This document shows, one piece after another, positions 37,203 through 47,363 of a stretch of DNA of 64,000 nucleotides. How positions within the stretch are numbered: position 1 is the stretch's first letter; each line of letters opens with the position of its first letter. The notes below the pieces were generated by a model. That model searched no databases and was not told the DNA's origin. It was given only the letters and a program-made list of their open reading frames with translations. The translations under genes were made by a program, and so were the position numbers. Origin of the DNA: Burkholderiaceae bacterium (GTDB lineage Bacteria > Pseudomonadota > Gammaproteobacteria > Burkholderiales > Burkholderiaceae_E); the NCBI GenBank assembly GCA_024637155.1, contig JAGXFR010000028.1, positions 27,512 through 91,511 on the forward strand. Direction: 5' to 3'.

Positions 37203-38432
37203 ATGGCCGTGAATGTCGTTGCCCCCGACCCGTCCAGCCTGCATCCCGTGGCGGGAATTGAACTCGGCACGGCGCGTGCCGGCATCCGCAAGGCAGGGCG
37301 GCGCGACCTGCTGGTGATGCGGCTGGCGCCCTCGGCGCGCGTGGCGGGCATCTTCACCCGCAACCGCTTCTGTGCCGCGCCGGTGCGCGTCTGCCGCGAA
37401 CACCTCGACGCGAGCGGCGGTATGATCCGCGCGCTGGTCGTCAACACGGGCTGCGCGAACGCCGGTACCGGCGCGCTGGGCCTGACGGCCGCCCGGGAAA
37501 CATGCGCGGCGCTCGCCCGGGAACTCGGCTGCGCGGCCGGCGAAATCCTGCCCTTTTCCACCGGCGTGATTCTCGAGCACCTGCCGATGGACCGGCTGGT
37601 TGGCGGTCTGCCGGCGGCCGTGGCGGACCTCGACCCAGCCCACTGGGCGCAGGCGGCCGAAGCGATCATGACGACCGACACGGTGCCCAAGGCGGCCTCG
37701 CGGCGCGCGACCATCGCCGGCGCGCGCGTGACGGTGACGGGCATCGCCAAGGGGGCCGGCATGATCCGGCCGAACATGGCGACGATGCTGGGCTACGTGG
37801 CGACCGACGCGGTGATCGCACCGGAATTGCTCGCGCGTTGGGTGCGTGCGGCAGGCGACGCGAGTTTCAACCGGATCACGGTCGACGGCGACACCTCGAC
37901 CAACGACTCCTTCATCCTGATCGCCACCGGCGCGGGCGCACTGCGCATCGAGAATGAATCGAGCCCCGGTGCGGCGGAACTCGGCGCGCTGATCACGGAA
38001 GTGGCGCGTGAACTGGCCACCGCGATCGTGCGCGACGGCGAGGGTGCGACGAAGTTCATCTCGGTTGTCGTGGAAGGCGCGCGGGACGGCGACGAGGCGG
38101 CGGCGATCGCCTATGCGATCGCGCATTCGCCGCTCGTCAAGACCGCCTTCTTCGCCTCCGACCCCAACCTCGGGCGGATCCTCGCGGCGATCGGCTATGC
38201 CGGGATCGACGATCTGGATGTCGACGGCATCGACCTGTACCTCGATGACGTCCACGTGGCGACCGCCGGTGGACGCCACCCCGACTATCGGGAAGAGGAT
38301 GGGCAGCGCGTGATGCGGCAGGCCGAGATCACCGTGCGGGCGGTACTGGGACGAGGCGAGGCGGCCACGACGGTCTGGACCTGCGACCTGTCGCACGACT
38401 ACGTTTCGATCAACGCCGACTACCGGTCTTGA
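37203..38432 (+). CDS. argJ: Bifunctional glutamate N-acetyltransferase / amino-acid acetyltransferase
   Basis: A 409-residue ornithine acetyltransferase of the arginine pathway. It transfers acetyl from N-acetylornithine to glutamate, and bifunctional forms also use acetyl-CoA. The protein self-cleaves before a nucleophilic Thr; here [14 protein letters not shown] puts the cut between Ala ~193 and Thr ~194. [11 protein letters not shown] and the oxyanion-hole FSTGVI near 118-123 are present, as are [14 protein letters not shown] and [19 protein letters not shown] 37203 has only a weak GGGA upstream. It lies 43 bases after secA. Confidence 0.95.
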   Translation: MAVNVVAPDPSSLHPVAGIELGTARAGIRKAGRRDLLVMRLAPSARVAGIFTRNRFCAAPVRVCREHLDASGGMIRALVVNTGCANAGTGALGLTAARETCAALARELGCAAGEILPFSTGVILEHLPMDRLVGGLPAAVADLDPAHWAQAAEAIMTTDTVPKAASRRATIAGARVTVTGIAKGAGMIRPNMATMLGYVATDAVIAPELLARWVRAAGDASFNRITVDGDTSTNDSFILIATGAGALRIENESSPGAAELGALITEVARELATAIVRDGEGATKFISVVVEGARDGDEAAAIAYAIAHSPLVKTAFFASDPNLGRILAAIGYAGIDDLDVDGIDLYLDDVHVATAGGRHPDYREEDGQRVMRQAEITVRAVLGRGEAATTVWTCDLSHDYVSINADYRS

Positions 38433-38437
38433 GCGAG

Positions 38438-39331
38438 ATGGCGCAGGACAGCGAACTCCAGCGGCGCCTTGCGTCCCTGCTCGCGCGTGTCGAGGCCCTG
38501 CTTCCCGCGGTGGCGGAGCCGGGTTGGGACAGTGCACACGCATTTCGCTGGCGCCGCCAGCAAAGCGGTTTCGGTTCCCACGGACATCTCGTCGCGGTTC
38601 GCAATCTCGCTGCGATCGGACTGGAAGATCTGCACCGGATCGACGAGCAGAAGGAAGCCGTCGAGCGCAATACGCGTCAGTTCGTCTCCGGGCTGCCCGC
38701 GAACAACGTGCTGCTCACCGGTTCGCGCGGCACCGGCAAGTCATCGCTGGTGAAGGCGTGCCTGAACGCGTACGCGGATCGCGGCCTGCGGCTCATCGAG
38801 GTCGACAAGGGCGATCTCGTCGATCTGCCCGACATCGTCGAGATCGTGGCGGCGCGCCCGGAGCGCTTCATCGTCTTCTGCGACGACCTGTCCTTCGAGG
38901 AGGGGGAGCCGGGATACAAGGCGCTCAAGGTCGCGCTCGACGGTTCGATCAGCGCGCAGTCCGACAACGTGCTCATTTACGCCACCTCGAACCGGCGCCA
39001 TCTGTTGCCCGAGTACATGCGCGAGAACCTCGACGCACGCTACCGGGAGGACGGTGAGATCCACCCGGGCGAGAGCACCGAGGAGAAGATCTCGCTCTCC
39101 GAGCGCTTCGGAATCTGGGTGTCCTTCTATCCGTTCCGGCAGGACGAGTATCTGGAGATCGTTGCCGGGTGGCTCGCACATTTCGGTTGCGGGGCGCGTG
39201 AGCAGAATGCGGCTCGTGCCGAAGCGCTGCGCTTCGCGCTGGAGCGCGGCTCGCGCTCCGGCCGGGTCGCCTGGCAGTTCGCGCGCGACTGGGCGGGTCG
39301 CCGGCGCATGAGGCGACGGCGAGCGGAGTGA
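38438..39331 (+). CDS. DUF815 family AAA-type ATPase
   Basis: A 297-residue P-loop ATPase of unknown function. The N-terminal helical region includes FRWRR and ends at LEDLHRIDEQKEAVERNT. Walker A is LLTGSRGTGKSSLVKA (about residue 95), Walker B RFIVFCDDLSF (~147), with sensor motif LIYATSNRRHLLPE and SERFGIWVSFYPF. The DUF815 family is widely conserved, often beside argJ and mutT in betaproteobacteria as here, but no role is established. The start could instead be TTG 38429, which overlaps the argJ stop; neither has a good Shine-Dalgarno. Confidence 0.88.
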   Translation: MAQDSELQRRLASLLARVEALLPAVAEPGWDSAHAFRWRRQQSGFGSHGHLVAVRNLAAIGLEDLHRIDEQKEAVERNTRQFVSGLPANNVLLTGSRGTGKSSLVKACLNAYADRGLRLIEVDKGDLVDLPDIVEIVAARPERFIVFCDDLSFEEGEPGYKALKVALDGSISAQSDNVLIYATSNRRHLLPEYMRENLDARYREDGEIHPGESTEEKISLSERFGIWVSFYPFRQDEYLEIVAGWLAHFGCGAREQNAARAEALRFALERGSRSGRVAWQFARDWAGRRRMRRRRAE

Positions 39332-40296
39332 ACACCGAAGCACGGGTGCCGGTCGACGTCGCGGTCGGGATCGTCTTCGACTCCGCAGGGGCGGTGCTGC
39401 TCGGCCAGCGCCCGGTGGGCAAGCCCTACGCGGGCTGGTGGGAATTCCCGGGTGGCAAGCTCGAAGCCGGCGAGACTGTGGAGCATGCGCTCGCGCGTGA
39501 ACTCCACGAGGAACTCGGTATCGATGTGCACGCGTCGTGCCCGTGGGTGATGCGCGAATACGCGTATCCGCACGCACACGTTCGGCTGCATTTTCAGCGG
39601 GTCTGGGATTGGAGTGGCGCGGCGCACGCACGCGAGGGCCAGGCACTGCGCTGGCAAGCGCCGCAGCGCGTCACGCTGGCTCCGCTGCTTCCCGCTGCGA
39701 TCCCCGTGCTGCGCATGCTGCAGCTCCCCGATCGCTATGGGCTCACGAATGCCGCGGCGCTCGGCGATGAACCGTTTCTCGAGCGCCTCGAGCACGCGCT
39801 CGTGCAGGGGCTGCGGCTCGTCCAGCTGCGCGAGCCGCAGCTCGCGCCCGCGCCCTTCGCCGCGCTCTTCGCGAGGGTGCGGCAGCACTGCCGCGAACAC
39901 GGCGCACGACTGCTGGTGAGTGCCGCTCACCCACCCGATTACTGGCGCGCGTGCGACGGGGTTCATCTGCGCGGGGTGGAACTGCGTGCCTTGCGCGAGC
40001 GGCCGCAGGCGGGAATGGTCGGCGCGTCGTGTCACGACGCCTGGGAACTTGCGCGTGCCGCCGAGCTGGGCTGCGACTTCGCGGTGCTCGGCGCCGTGCA
40101 GCCCACCGCGTCGCACCCGCAGATCGTGCCGATGGGATGGGCAGCGTTCGAAGCGCTGGTGCGCGGTGCGCAGATTCCCGTCTTCGCGCTGGGCGGAATC
40201 ACCCCGCTGGACGCGCCGGTCGCCCGCCGCGCCGGCGCACACGGCCTGGCGATGCTGCGCGGCGCCTGGCCGGCCCCGCCGCAGCGGCGTTCATAG
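39328..40296 (+). CDS. MutT-type Nudix hydrolase fused to a ThiE-like domain
   Basis: A 322-residue two-domain protein. Residues ~1-135 are a Nudix domain with GGKLEAGE...RELHEELGI forming the complete Nudix box, as in MutT, which removes 8-oxo-dGTP from the nucleotide pool. Residues ~140-322 resemble thiamine-phosphate synthase (LVQLREPQLAP, DGVHLRGVELRAL, GASCHDAWELARA, FALGGITPLDAP). Key ThiE positions look altered: LLVSAAHP stands where ThiE normally has a N-D pair. This fusion is known in proteobacteria; the second domain's activity is unproven. The start is GTG 39328 in a GTGA overlap, and the 3' end overlaps zapD by six bases. Confidence 0.88.
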   Translation: MNTEARVPVDVAVGIVFDSAGAVLLGQRPVGKPYAGWWEFPGGKLEAGETVEHALARELHEELGIDVHASCPWVMREYAYPHAHVRLHFQRVWDWSGAAHAREGQALRWQAPQRVTLAPLLPAAIPVLRMLQLPDRYGLTNAAALGDEPFLERLEHALVQGLRLVQLREPQLAPAPFAALFARVRQHCREHGARLLVSAAHPPDYWRACDGVHLRGVELRALRERPQAGMVGASCHDAWELARAAELGCDFAVLGAVQPTASHPQIVPMGWAAFEALVRGAQIPVFALGGITPLDAPVARRAGAHGLAMLRGAWPAPPQRRS

Positions 40297-41046
40297 GTTG
40301 CAGAGCGACAGTTCGAACTCGACGTTGTCCTCGAAAGCGCGCGGGCGCAAGTCGCCGCCCTGCCTGGTGAAGCGAACCCACAGCAGGTACTTGTTGGCGC
40401 TCACCTCCGGGATCGCCCTGGACTCCGGGGCGACGCGCACCTGAACCATCTGGTAGGTCTTGCCCCCGAGCGGCTGCTGGTGTGAGCCGTTTTCCGCGGC
40501 CTGCCGCGAGTGTTGCCCGCTCTCGCGCAACAGCGTCAGAATGATCGCGACGCTCTGCTCGAGCGGCTGAAACGGCGCTGCCCAGCCCGCGATGTCGCTG
40601 CGTCGCTCGGTGCTCGAACGATTCTGCCACGCGAAGTACGACGGCAGATCGAACTCGCAGGCGCCGCCCGCGATGATGGTGCGGCTGCGGATGCTCATCA
40701 GCCATTCGTTGTCGCGAATGTGCTGGCCCGTGCGTCCGGTGGCGGCGTTGAGTCCCGTCCACGCCGTCTCGATCTGGCCGAGCACGCGCTCCAGTGCCTC
40801 GGTCGAGACCTGGGGGTTGCTCCGGTAGCCGAGCAGCGTCTGGCGCTGGCGGTCGAGTTCCTGGAGCAGGTCGGACTTGAGGTCGGCGCGCGCCGAAACC
40901 TCAAGCAAATCGAACAGCGTTCCCAGCGCCACTTGGTGACTCAACGGATGTTCTTCGCGACAGAAATGATCCAGCCGCGCGAAGAGATCCTCCAGCCGCA
41001 GCATGGTGCGTACGCGCTCGTTCAGAGGGTACTCGTAGAGGATCAA
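40291..41046 (-). CDS. zapD: Z-ring associated protein ZapD
   Basis: A 251-residue ZapD (DUF1342) protein that cross-links FtsZ filaments through the FtsZ C-terminal peptide. The protein starts ILYEYPLNERVRTMLRLEDL, closely matching the family N-terminus. The alpha-helical domain holds LLEVSARADLKSDLLQELDR and TGQHIRDNEWLMSIRSR; the C-terminal beta domain ends NVEFELSLCNL. I choose TTG 41046 because AGGA lies seven bases upstream; another TTG at 41091 adds 15 residues without a ribosome site. Grouped with coaE and pilDCB on the reverse strand. Confidence 0.93.
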   Translation of the reverse strand: MILYEYPLNERVRTMLRLEDLFARLDHFCREEHPLSHQVALGTLFDLLEVSARADLKSDLLQELDRQRQTLLGYRSNPQVSTEALERVLGQIETAWTGLNAATGRTGQHIRDNEWLMSIRSRTIIAGGACEFDLPSYFAWQNRSSTERRSDIAGWAAPFQPLEQSVAIILTLLRESGQHSRQAAENGSHQQPLGGKTYQMVQVRVAPESRAIPEVSANKYLLWVRFTRQGGDLRPRAFEDNVEFELSLCNL

Positions 41047-41148
41047 GACGGTGTCCTGTCGACTGGTCCCAGCGCGACGATTGTGGCGCAAAGCGCACGG
41101 GATGACAAACGCTGCGCGCCCGCGGCGCGACCGGCGCGCACGCCGTCC

Positions 41149-41838
41149 TCAGCTCCCTTCGCTGCGCGTGCGCGCCAGTTCGACGTATCGCTCGTGCAGG
41201 CGGGTCACCTGGGCGGCAAGCGTGGAACGGTCCCCACGGTTGTCGACGACGTCGTGCGCGCGCGCCAGGCGCTCGGCGCGCGGAATCTGCGCGGCCATGA
41301 TCGCCTCGATTTGCTCGCGCGCAAGCGCGCTGCGCGCCATCGTGCGCGCGACCTGCACTTCCTGCGGGCAGTCGACGACCAGCACCCGGTCGACGCGCTC
41401 GGCCCACTCGCCGGATTCGAACAGCAGCGGCACGGCGACGATCACGTACGCTGCCTGCGTGGCGGCGTGCGCAATCTGCGCGAGTGCCTGCGCACGGATC
41501 CTCGGGTGGAGGATCGTTTCGAGCCGCTTGCGTGCGTCGGGGTCGGTGAATGCGAGTGCGCGCATCGCGCTCCGGTCGAGCGCGCCCTCGGCCGTGATCA
41601 GCGCCGGGCCGAATGCCGCGCGGATCGTGGCCATCGCGGCGCCCGAAGGGCCGGTAAGTTCGTGGGCGATGGCGTCGGTATCGACGAGCGCCGCACCATG
41701 GGCCACGAACAGGTCGGCAACCGTGCTCTTGCCGCTGCCGATGCCTCCCGTCAGGCCGATCAGCAGGCGCTCGGTGGGCCGATCGGCGCGAGCGCCGTCC
41801 GCGGCGCCGGAAGTGGAATCGGTCACGCCCGGATTCAC
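41149..41838 (-). CDS. coaE: Dephospho-CoA kinase
   Basis: A ~229-residue kinase for the last step of coenzyme A synthesis. LLIGLTGGIGSGKSTVADLF is the P-loop; ALVDTDAIAHELTGP, LFESGEWAERVDRVLVVDCP and the adenylate-kinase-like lid follow in family order. The frame is open to 41967 inside pilD; GTG 41838 follows the pilD stop by 16 bases and gives a ~27-residue leader before the P-loop. No Shine-Dalgarno is visible, so GTG 41826 is also possible. The pilD-coaE-zapD order is a common proteobacterial arrangement. Confidence 0.93.
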   Translation of the reverse strand: MNPGVTDSTSGAADGARADRPTERLLIGLTGGIGSGKSTVADLFVAHGAALVDTDAIAHELTGPSGAAMATIRAAFGPALITAEGALDRSAMRALAFTDPDARKRLETILHPRIRAQALAQIAHAATQAAYVIVAVPLLFESGEWAERVDRVLVVDCPQEVQVARTMARSALAREQIEAIMAAQIPRAERLARAHDVVDNRGDRSTLAAQVTRLHERYVELARTRSEGS

Positions 41839-41854
41839 GACCGTGGGTGGCGCG

Positions 41855-42730
41855 TCAGGAAATGCCGAACATCGTCGCGAGCGGCGCACGGAAGTACAGC
41901 GCCAGCAGTCCCGCGCCCGCGAGGTAGGGGCCGAACGGGATCGGCGTGCCGCGCTTGTGGCGGGCAAACAGGATCATCGCGATGCCCACGGTGGCGCCGA
42001 CGGCGGACGCGAGCAGGATGATTGCCGGCAGGGCCTGCCAACCGAACCAGGCGCCGAGCGCGGCGAGCAGCTTGAAGTCGCCGAAGCCCATTCCCTCCTT
42101 GCCGGTGGCGAGTCGAAAGACCCAATAGATCGACCACAACGAGAGGTAGCCGACCATCGCGCCGATGACTGCCGCGTCGATCGGCGCGAAGGTCGCGTCG
42201 AGATTGAACACGAGACCGATCCAGAGCAACGGCAGCGTCATGCCGTCGGGCAGGAGCTGGGTGTCCAGATCGATGAAGGCGAGTGCGATCAGGAAGAACG
42301 AGAGGATGATCGCGCCGAGTGCCGCGGCGCTGACGCCGAATTGCCACACGGCCGCGGCGCTCAGCAACCCGCCCGCCAATTCGACGATCGGGTAGCGTGC
42401 CGAAATCCGGGTTCCGCAAGCCTTGCAGCGTGCCCGCTGAACAGCCCAGGAAAGCAGCGGGATGTTCTCGCTGACGCGAATCGCATGCCCGCACGAAGGG
42501 CAGCGCGAGCGCGGCGCGATCAGATTGAAGCGCTCTCGCTCCAGCGGCGCTTCCCCGCGCAACTCGGCCGCCTGATCCTGCCAGCTGGCCTCGAGCATCC
42601 GCGGAATGCGGTAGATCACGACGTTGAGGAAGCTGCCCACCATCAGCCCCAGCACGAGTGCCGTGCCGATTGCCAGCGCCATCGATTGCTGGAATGTCGC
42701 GATCCAGTCGCCCGCGAAGGCAACCCCCAT
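41855..42730 (-). CDS. pilD: Prepilin leader peptidase / N-methyltransferase PilD
   Basis: A 291-residue polytopic aspartic peptidase that cleaves and N-methylates type IV prepilins and type II secretion pseudopilins. The N-terminal region has GSFLNVVIYRIPRMLE, then a cytoplasmic zinc loop with CPSCGHAIRVSENIP and CKACGTRI. The two catalytic aspartates lie in AFIDLDTQLLPDG and GKEGMGFGDFKLL. At least seven hydrophobic helices are visible. Its start overlaps the pilC stop (TGATG on the reverse strand), so it is cotranslated with pilC. Confidence 0.95.
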   Translation of the reverse strand: MGVAFAGDWIATFQQSMALAIGTALVLGLMVGSFLNVVIYRIPRMLEASWQDQAAELRGEAPLERERFNLIAPRSRCPSCGHAIRVSENIPLLSWAVQRARCKACGTRISARYPIVELAGGLLSAAAVWQFGVSAAALGAIILSFFLIALAFIDLDTQLLPDGMTLPLLWIGLVFNLDATFAPIDAAVIGAMVGYLSLWSIYWVFRLATGKEGMGFGDFKLLAALGAWFGWQALPAIILLASAVGATVGIAMILFARHKRGTPIPFGPYLAGAGLLALYFRAPLATMFGIS

Positions 42731-43995
42731 CAGACCACCTGGCCCAGCTTGAAGATCGGCAGGTACATCGCCACGACGATGCCCCCGATCAGGGTCCCGA
42801 GGATCACGAGAATGAAGGGCTCGAGCAGGCTCGACATCGATGCGACCGACTCGTCGACCTCGCGCTCGTAGATGTCAGCCGCCTTGGAGAGCATCGAATC
42901 GAGTGCGCCGGACTCCTCGCCGATTCCGGACATCTGCAGCACCAGGTTGGGGAACACCAGCGTGTTGCCCATTGCGGCGGTCAGCGAGGTTCCGGTGGAC
43001 ACTTCCTGCTGGATCTTGCGGGTCGCGGTCAGGTAGACGTGATTGCCCGCGGCTCCGCCCACCGAATCGAGCGCCTCGACGAGCGGCACGCCGGCCGCGA
43101 ACATCGTGGAGAGCGTGCGCAGCCAGCGCGCGATGGTCGCCTTCTCGATGATCGCGCCGAAAACCGGGACGCGCAGCAGCAGACGGTCCATCACGATCTG
43201 CATCTTCTCCGAACGGCGCCACGCCTGCCTGAAGAAGTAGATGGCGCCGCCGATTCCGCCGAACACCAGGTACCAGTAGTCGACGAAGAAGTCCGAGATC
43301 GCGATCACCACCAGCGTCGGCGCCGGGAGGTTCGCCCCGAAGCTCTCGAAGACCTGTTTGAAGGCCGGAACCACGAACAGCATGATCACCGCGACGACCA
43401 GGAAGGCCACCGCAATCACCGCTGTCGGATAGAACAGCGCGGACTTGATCTGACCCTTGATCGCGAGGATCTTTTCCTTGTAGAGGGCCAGTCGTTCGAG
43501 CAGGTCGTCCAGAATCCCCGCCTGCTCGCCCGCCGCGATGAGATTGCAATAGAGAGCATCGAAGTACAGGGGGTGGCGCGCGAAGGCCGCTGCCATGGAA
43601 CTGCCGGTCTCGATGTCCGAGCGCACCTCGGTGAACAACGCGGCCACGGAGGCGTTGCTCGCTCCCTTCGCGACGATGTCGAAGGACTGCAGCAGCGGCA
43701 CCCCCGCCTTCATCATGGTGGCGAGTTGCCGGGTGAACAGTGCGATGTCCTTGTCCGTGATCTTCTTGCCCCGCTTGGCGCGACGCTTCTTGATCTCGGT
43801 GACCATCACGCCCTGGCGGCGCAGCGTGGTCGCCACGACCGCTTCGCTGGCGGCGCGCGTCTCGCCGCGGATCGACTTGCCGGTCCGGTCCCGCCCGACC
43901 CAGGCGAAGGTGACTTCCTTTGCGTTCTTGGCGCGGGCGCGTGCCTGCGCGCGTGCCTGCACGGACGTTTGCTGGGCGGTGGTTGTTGCTGCCAT
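42730..43995 (-). CDS. pilC: Type IV pilus inner-membrane platform protein PilC
   Basis: A 421-residue GspF/PilC-family protein that couples the PilB motor to pilin assembly. The protein has two homologous GspF domains (LFTRQLATMMKAGVPLLQSF near residue 88, WLRTLSTMFAAGVPLVEALD near 290). Three transmembrane segments are seen near 190, 240 and the C-terminus (ILGTLIGGIVVAMYLPIF). The first ~25 residues are Gln/Ala/Arg-rich and probably disordered. It follows pilB by 25 bases. No pilin gene is present in this window. Confidence 0.95.
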   Translation of the reverse strand: MAATTTAQQTSVQARAQARARAKNAKEVTFAWVGRDRTGKSIRGETRAASEAVVATTLRRQGVMVTEIKKRRAKRGKKITDKDIALFTRQLATMMKAGVPLLQSFDIVAKGASNASVAALFTEVRSDIETGSSMAAAFARHPLYFDALYCNLIAAGEQAGILDDLLERLALYKEKILAIKGQIKSALFYPTAVIAVAFLVVAVIMLFVVPAFKQVFESFGANLPAPTLVVIAISDFFVDYWYLVFGGIGGAIYFFRQAWRRSEKMQIVMDRLLLRVPVFGAIIEKATIARWLRTLSTMFAAGVPLVEALDSVGGAAGNHVYLTATRKIQQEVSTGTSLTAAMGNTLVFPNLVLQMSGIGEESGALDSMLSKAADIYEREVDESVASMSSLLEPFILVILGTLIGGIVVAMYLPIFKLGQVV

Positions 43996-44020
43996 TGCGT
44001 TTCCTCTCTTGCGACCCGGG

Positions 44021-45745
44021 CTAGTCGTTGGTCGCGCCGAAGACTTCTTCGAGCGTCGTCATGCCCTGCATTACCTTCATCAGCCCCGAGCGGCGCAGGT
44101 CGCGCACACCCTCGCGCACCGCCTGGGCCGAAATTTCGAGTTGATTCCCGCCTGTCAGGATCAGGCGTTTGACTTCTTCCGACACCGGCATCACCTGGTA
44201 GATCCCGACCCGGCCCTTGTATCCGGACCCGTTGCATCGGTCGCAGCCGATCGCCTGGAACGGCCTCCAGCTGCCGTCGAGGTCGGACTCCAGAAAGCCG
44301 GACTTCAGCAGCGCGTCCTCGTCGAGGTCGGCAGGCTGCTTGCAGGTGCACAGGCGCCGGGTGAGACGTTGCGCGGTGATCAGGTTCACCGACGAGGCAA
44401 TGTTGAAGGGGGCGACCCCCATGTTGAGCAAGCGCGTCAGGGTTGCCGGCGCGTCGTTGGTGTGCAGGGTCGAGAGCACCAGGTGGCCGGTCTGGGCCGC
44501 CTTGATCGCGATGTCAGCCGTCTCCAGGTCGCGGATCTCGCCGACCATGATGATGTCCGGATCCTGGCGCAGGAACGAGCGCAGCGCCGCGGCGAAGGTC
44601 AGGCCCGCCTTGTCGTTGACGTTGACCTGGTTGACGCCGGGCAGGTTGATCTCGGCCGGATCCTCGGCGGTGGCAATGTTGCGGCCGGGTTCGTTGAGGA
44701 TGTTCAGGCAGGCGTAGAGCGACACCGTCTTGCCCGACCCGGTGGGGCCGGTGACCAGCACCATGCCATAGGGGCGGTGCACCGCCGCGAGCAGCGCCTC
44801 GCGCTGGTCGGGCTCGTAGCCCAGCGCCGACACGTCGAGCTTGGCCGAAGACGAGTCGAGAATCCGCATCACGATCTTCTCGCCGTGGAGCGTGGGCAGG
44901 CTCGAGACACGGAAATCGATCGCGCGCTGGTTGGAGAGCACCAGCTTCATGCGCCCGTCCTGCGGAACGCGTTTCTCGGCGATGTCGAGTCGCGAGATCA
45001 CCTTGATCCGCGAGGCGAGCTTGTCCTTGATGGCAAGCGGCGGCTGGTTGACTTCCTGGAGCACGCCGTCGATGCGAAACCGGATTCGGTAGAACTTCTC
45101 GTAGGGCTCGAAGTGGATGTCCGAGGCGCCCTGCTGGATCGCGTCGAAAAGCACCTTCTGGAGGAACTTCACCACCGGGGCGTCGTCGACCTCCGAGGTG
45201 TCGGCGGCGGCCGACGGCTCGTCGCCGGCAATCTCCAGGTCGAGGCCCTCGTCGATCAGGTCGCTCAGCTGCGCCGCGGCGCTGCGGCCGATCTTCTCCA
45301 GGAGCTTGAGCAGCTTGTCGTGTTCGACCACGATCGGATCGATCGTGGCCTGCGCGGAGAACTTGATCCGGTCGAGCGTCTGGAAGTCGGTGGGATCCGA
45401 CATTGCGATGGAGAGCTTGTTCCCGCGGCGGGCGAATGCCACCACGCGGGCTTCGAGCGCCAGTTTTCGGTCGAGCAGGTTCTGCGGCAGGTTGTCGACC
45501 TCGACGGCCGACAGGTCGAGCAGCGGGTGGCCGAACGCCTCGGCGCCGAAGCGCGCCAGCTGGGCGGCCGACATGTGACCGGAACTGATCAACTCATCGA
45601 TGAACGGCACCTTCGCCACATCCGCCTTGCGCTGGATCGCGATCGCCTGGTCCGGGCGCAGGATCTGATGCTGCACGAGTGCGCGACCGAGACCCGCCAG
45701 AACCGTCTGTTCGGAGGTCTGCTGCGAGGTCATGGTGACTGCCAT
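44021..45745 (-). CDS. pilB: Type IV pilus extension ATPase PilB
   Basis: A 574-residue hexameric secretion ATPase of the GspE/PilB family. An N-terminal MshEN-like domain (~20-170) precedes the ATPase core. Walker A is GPTGSGKTVSLYACL, the Asp box DPAEINLPGVNQV, Walker B FLRQDPDIIMVGEIRD, and the His box GHLVLSTLHTNDA. The zinc tetracysteine is CTCKQ plus CDRCNGSGYKG. The C-terminus has GMTTLEEVFGATND. ATG 45745 has GGAAGGA about 8 bases upstream. First gene of pilBCD; a 189-base gap from the upstream CorC-type gene should hold its promoter. Confidence 0.96.
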   Translation of the reverse strand: MAVTMTSQQTSEQTVLAGLGRALVQHQILRPDQAIAIQRKADVAKVPFIDELISSGHMSAAQLARFGAEAFGHPLLDLSAVEVDNLPQNLLDRKLALEARVVAFARRGNKLSIAMSDPTDFQTLDRIKFSAQATIDPIVVEHDKLLKLLEKIGRSAAAQLSDLIDEGLDLEIAGDEPSAAADTSEVDDAPVVKFLQKVLFDAIQQGASDIHFEPYEKFYRIRFRIDGVLQEVNQPPLAIKDKLASRIKVISRLDIAEKRVPQDGRMKLVLSNQRAIDFRVSSLPTLHGEKIVMRILDSSSAKLDVSALGYEPDQREALLAAVHRPYGMVLVTGPTGSGKTVSLYACLNILNEPGRNIATAEDPAEINLPGVNQVNVNDKAGLTFAAALRSFLRQDPDIIMVGEIRDLETADIAIKAAQTGHLVLSTLHTNDAPATLTRLLNMGVAPFNIASSVNLITAQRLTRRLCTCKQPADLDEDALLKSGFLESDLDGSWRPFQAIGCDRCNGSGYKGRVGIYQVMPVSEEVKRLILTGGNQLEISAQAVREGVRDLRRSGLMKVMQGMTTLEEVFGATND

Positions 45746-45934
45746 CAGGATTCCTTCCCGCTCCCGTCCCGAGGGGACTGCTGATCTTGCTGTTTCCTAT
45801 GATGCATCGTGCCGCCGCTCGCTGCACCCGTATTATGGATGCTGGTGACGAGTGGCAGGGCTGCGCCGGACGAGCGGCGCTTTCGGGGTGCGTTTTCGCG
45901 ACGCAAGGCCGTTCCCGGCCCGCTGCGCGGGGGG

Positions 45935-47242
45935 TCAGCGCGCCTCGTGGCCCGGTTCTCGCGTCGCATGCTCGGCCAGCCGGTGCAGCCGCACGCTGCG
46001 GATGGTCCGGTTCTCGATCTGTGTGATCTCGGCGACGACGTCGCCGAAACGCACGCTGACATCCGCCTCCGGCAGTTCCCGCAGCGCTTCGAGCAGGAGC
46101 CCGTTGAGTGTGCGCGGCCCGTCGAGCGGGAAGTGCGTCCCGAGCCGTCGATTCACCTCGCGCAGGACTGCGGTTCCTTCGAGCATCACCGCGCCGCGTG
46201 CGTCCCAGGCAAGGCCGGTGTCGCGTCCGGGGCCGGTGGTGGTGAATTCGCCAATGATCTCCTCGATGATGTCCTCGAGCGTGACCAGCCCGAGCACCTC
46301 GCCGTACTCGTCGACAACCATGCCCAGGCGCTGGCGATTCTCCTGGAAGAACTGCAACTGCTTGAACACTGGCGTTCCGCTCGGGATGAAGTACGGGTCG
46401 GTGAGCACCTCGCGAACGTCGGCGGCGTCGAAGGACTCGCGCTGCAGCAGGCCCAGGGCCCGGCGCACGTGCAGCATGCCCACGACGCGGTTGATTTCCC
46501 CCTCGTAGACCGGCAGCTTGTTGTGGTAGCACGTGGTGAGCTGTTCGCGCAGTTCCGCCTCGGCAGTGGCGATGTTGAGCGCCTCGATGCGCTTGCGCGG
46601 CGCCATTACGTCGTCGACCGTGATGTGCTCGAGATCAAACAGGTTGAGCAGGATCGAGCGGTGTTTGTGGGGCATGAACTGCCCCGAATCGAGCACGATG
46701 TGGCGCAGTTCCTCGGGGGAAAGGCGTGTTTCCTGCCCGGCCCCGGTTTGCACGCCGAACAGGCGCAGCAGGCCGCGCACCACCAGGTTCACCGCCCAGA
46801 CGATCGGCGCCGAGATCTTCATCAGCACCTTGAGCACGATGCTCGCCGGCAGCGCGATGCGCTCGGGGTAGGTCGCGCCGAAGACCTTCGGGGTGATCTC
46901 GCAGAAGACGATGATCAGCAGCGCCACCACGGTCGAGGCGATCAGCACCACCCGGTCGTTGTTGCCGAAGTGGCTGATGGCGAGCGCCGTCACGATTGCA
47001 GTCAAGGCCGTGTTGGCGACGTTGTTGCCCAGCAGGATCGTGCCGAGCAGTTTCTCGGTCTGGCCGAGCAGTTCCGTGGCGAGTTTCGCGCTGCGCTTGC
47101 CCTTGCGCACGAGATGGCTCAGGCGGTGGCGGTTGAGCGCCATCATGCTCGTTTCGGAGATGGAAAAGAACGCCGAGACGAGCAGCAGGACGAAGAGCGC
47201 AGCCAGTTGGGCCCAGAGCGGCAGTGATTCCACGCGGCGCAC
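45935..47242 (-). CDS. HlyC/CorC (DUF21-CBS) family membrane protein
   Basis: A 435-residue protein with the CNNM/CorB architecture. The DUF21 domain (~10-185) has three to four transmembrane helices ([19 protein letters not shown], then [14 protein letters not shown] and [18 protein letters not shown]). A CBS pair (~210-335) includes [14 protein letters not shown] and [18 protein letters not shown] CorC_HlyC domain lies at ~345-425. Related proteins export or transport Mg2+/Co2+. The start is GTG 47242; a second GTG at 47233 is possible. It is divergent from the two-component system, with about 120 bases between starts. Confidence 0.9.
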   Translation of the reverse strand: MRRVESLPLWAQLAALFVLLLVSAFFSISETSMMALNRHRLSHLVRKGKRSAKLATELLGQTEKLLGTILLGNNVANTALTAIVTALAISHFGNNDRVVLIASTVVALLIIVFCEITPKVFGATYPERIALPASIVLKVLMKISAPIVWAVNLVVRGLLRLFGVQTGAGQETRLSPEELRHIVLDSGQFMPHKHRSILLNLFDLEHITVDDVMAPRKRIEALNIATAEAELREQLTTCYHNKLPVYEGEINRVVGMLHVRRALGLLQRESFDAADVREVLTDPYFIPSGTPVFKQLQFFQENRQRLGMVVDEYGEVLGLVTLEDIIEEIIGEFTTTGPGRDTGLAWDARGAVMLEGTAVLREVNRRLGTHFPLDGPRTLNGLLLEALRELPEADVSVRFGDVVAEITQIENRTIRSVRLHRLAEHATREPGHEAR

Positions 47243-47363
47243 GCCGCCCGGGTTTGCGGGCCGGCGGATGGATGCGAAGGCCCTAGCCTAGCGCAAAATG
47301 CGGCCTGCGACGATCAAGCGGCCGCAGCGGCGTTGCTACACTGCACACCTCGGAGGAGACGAC

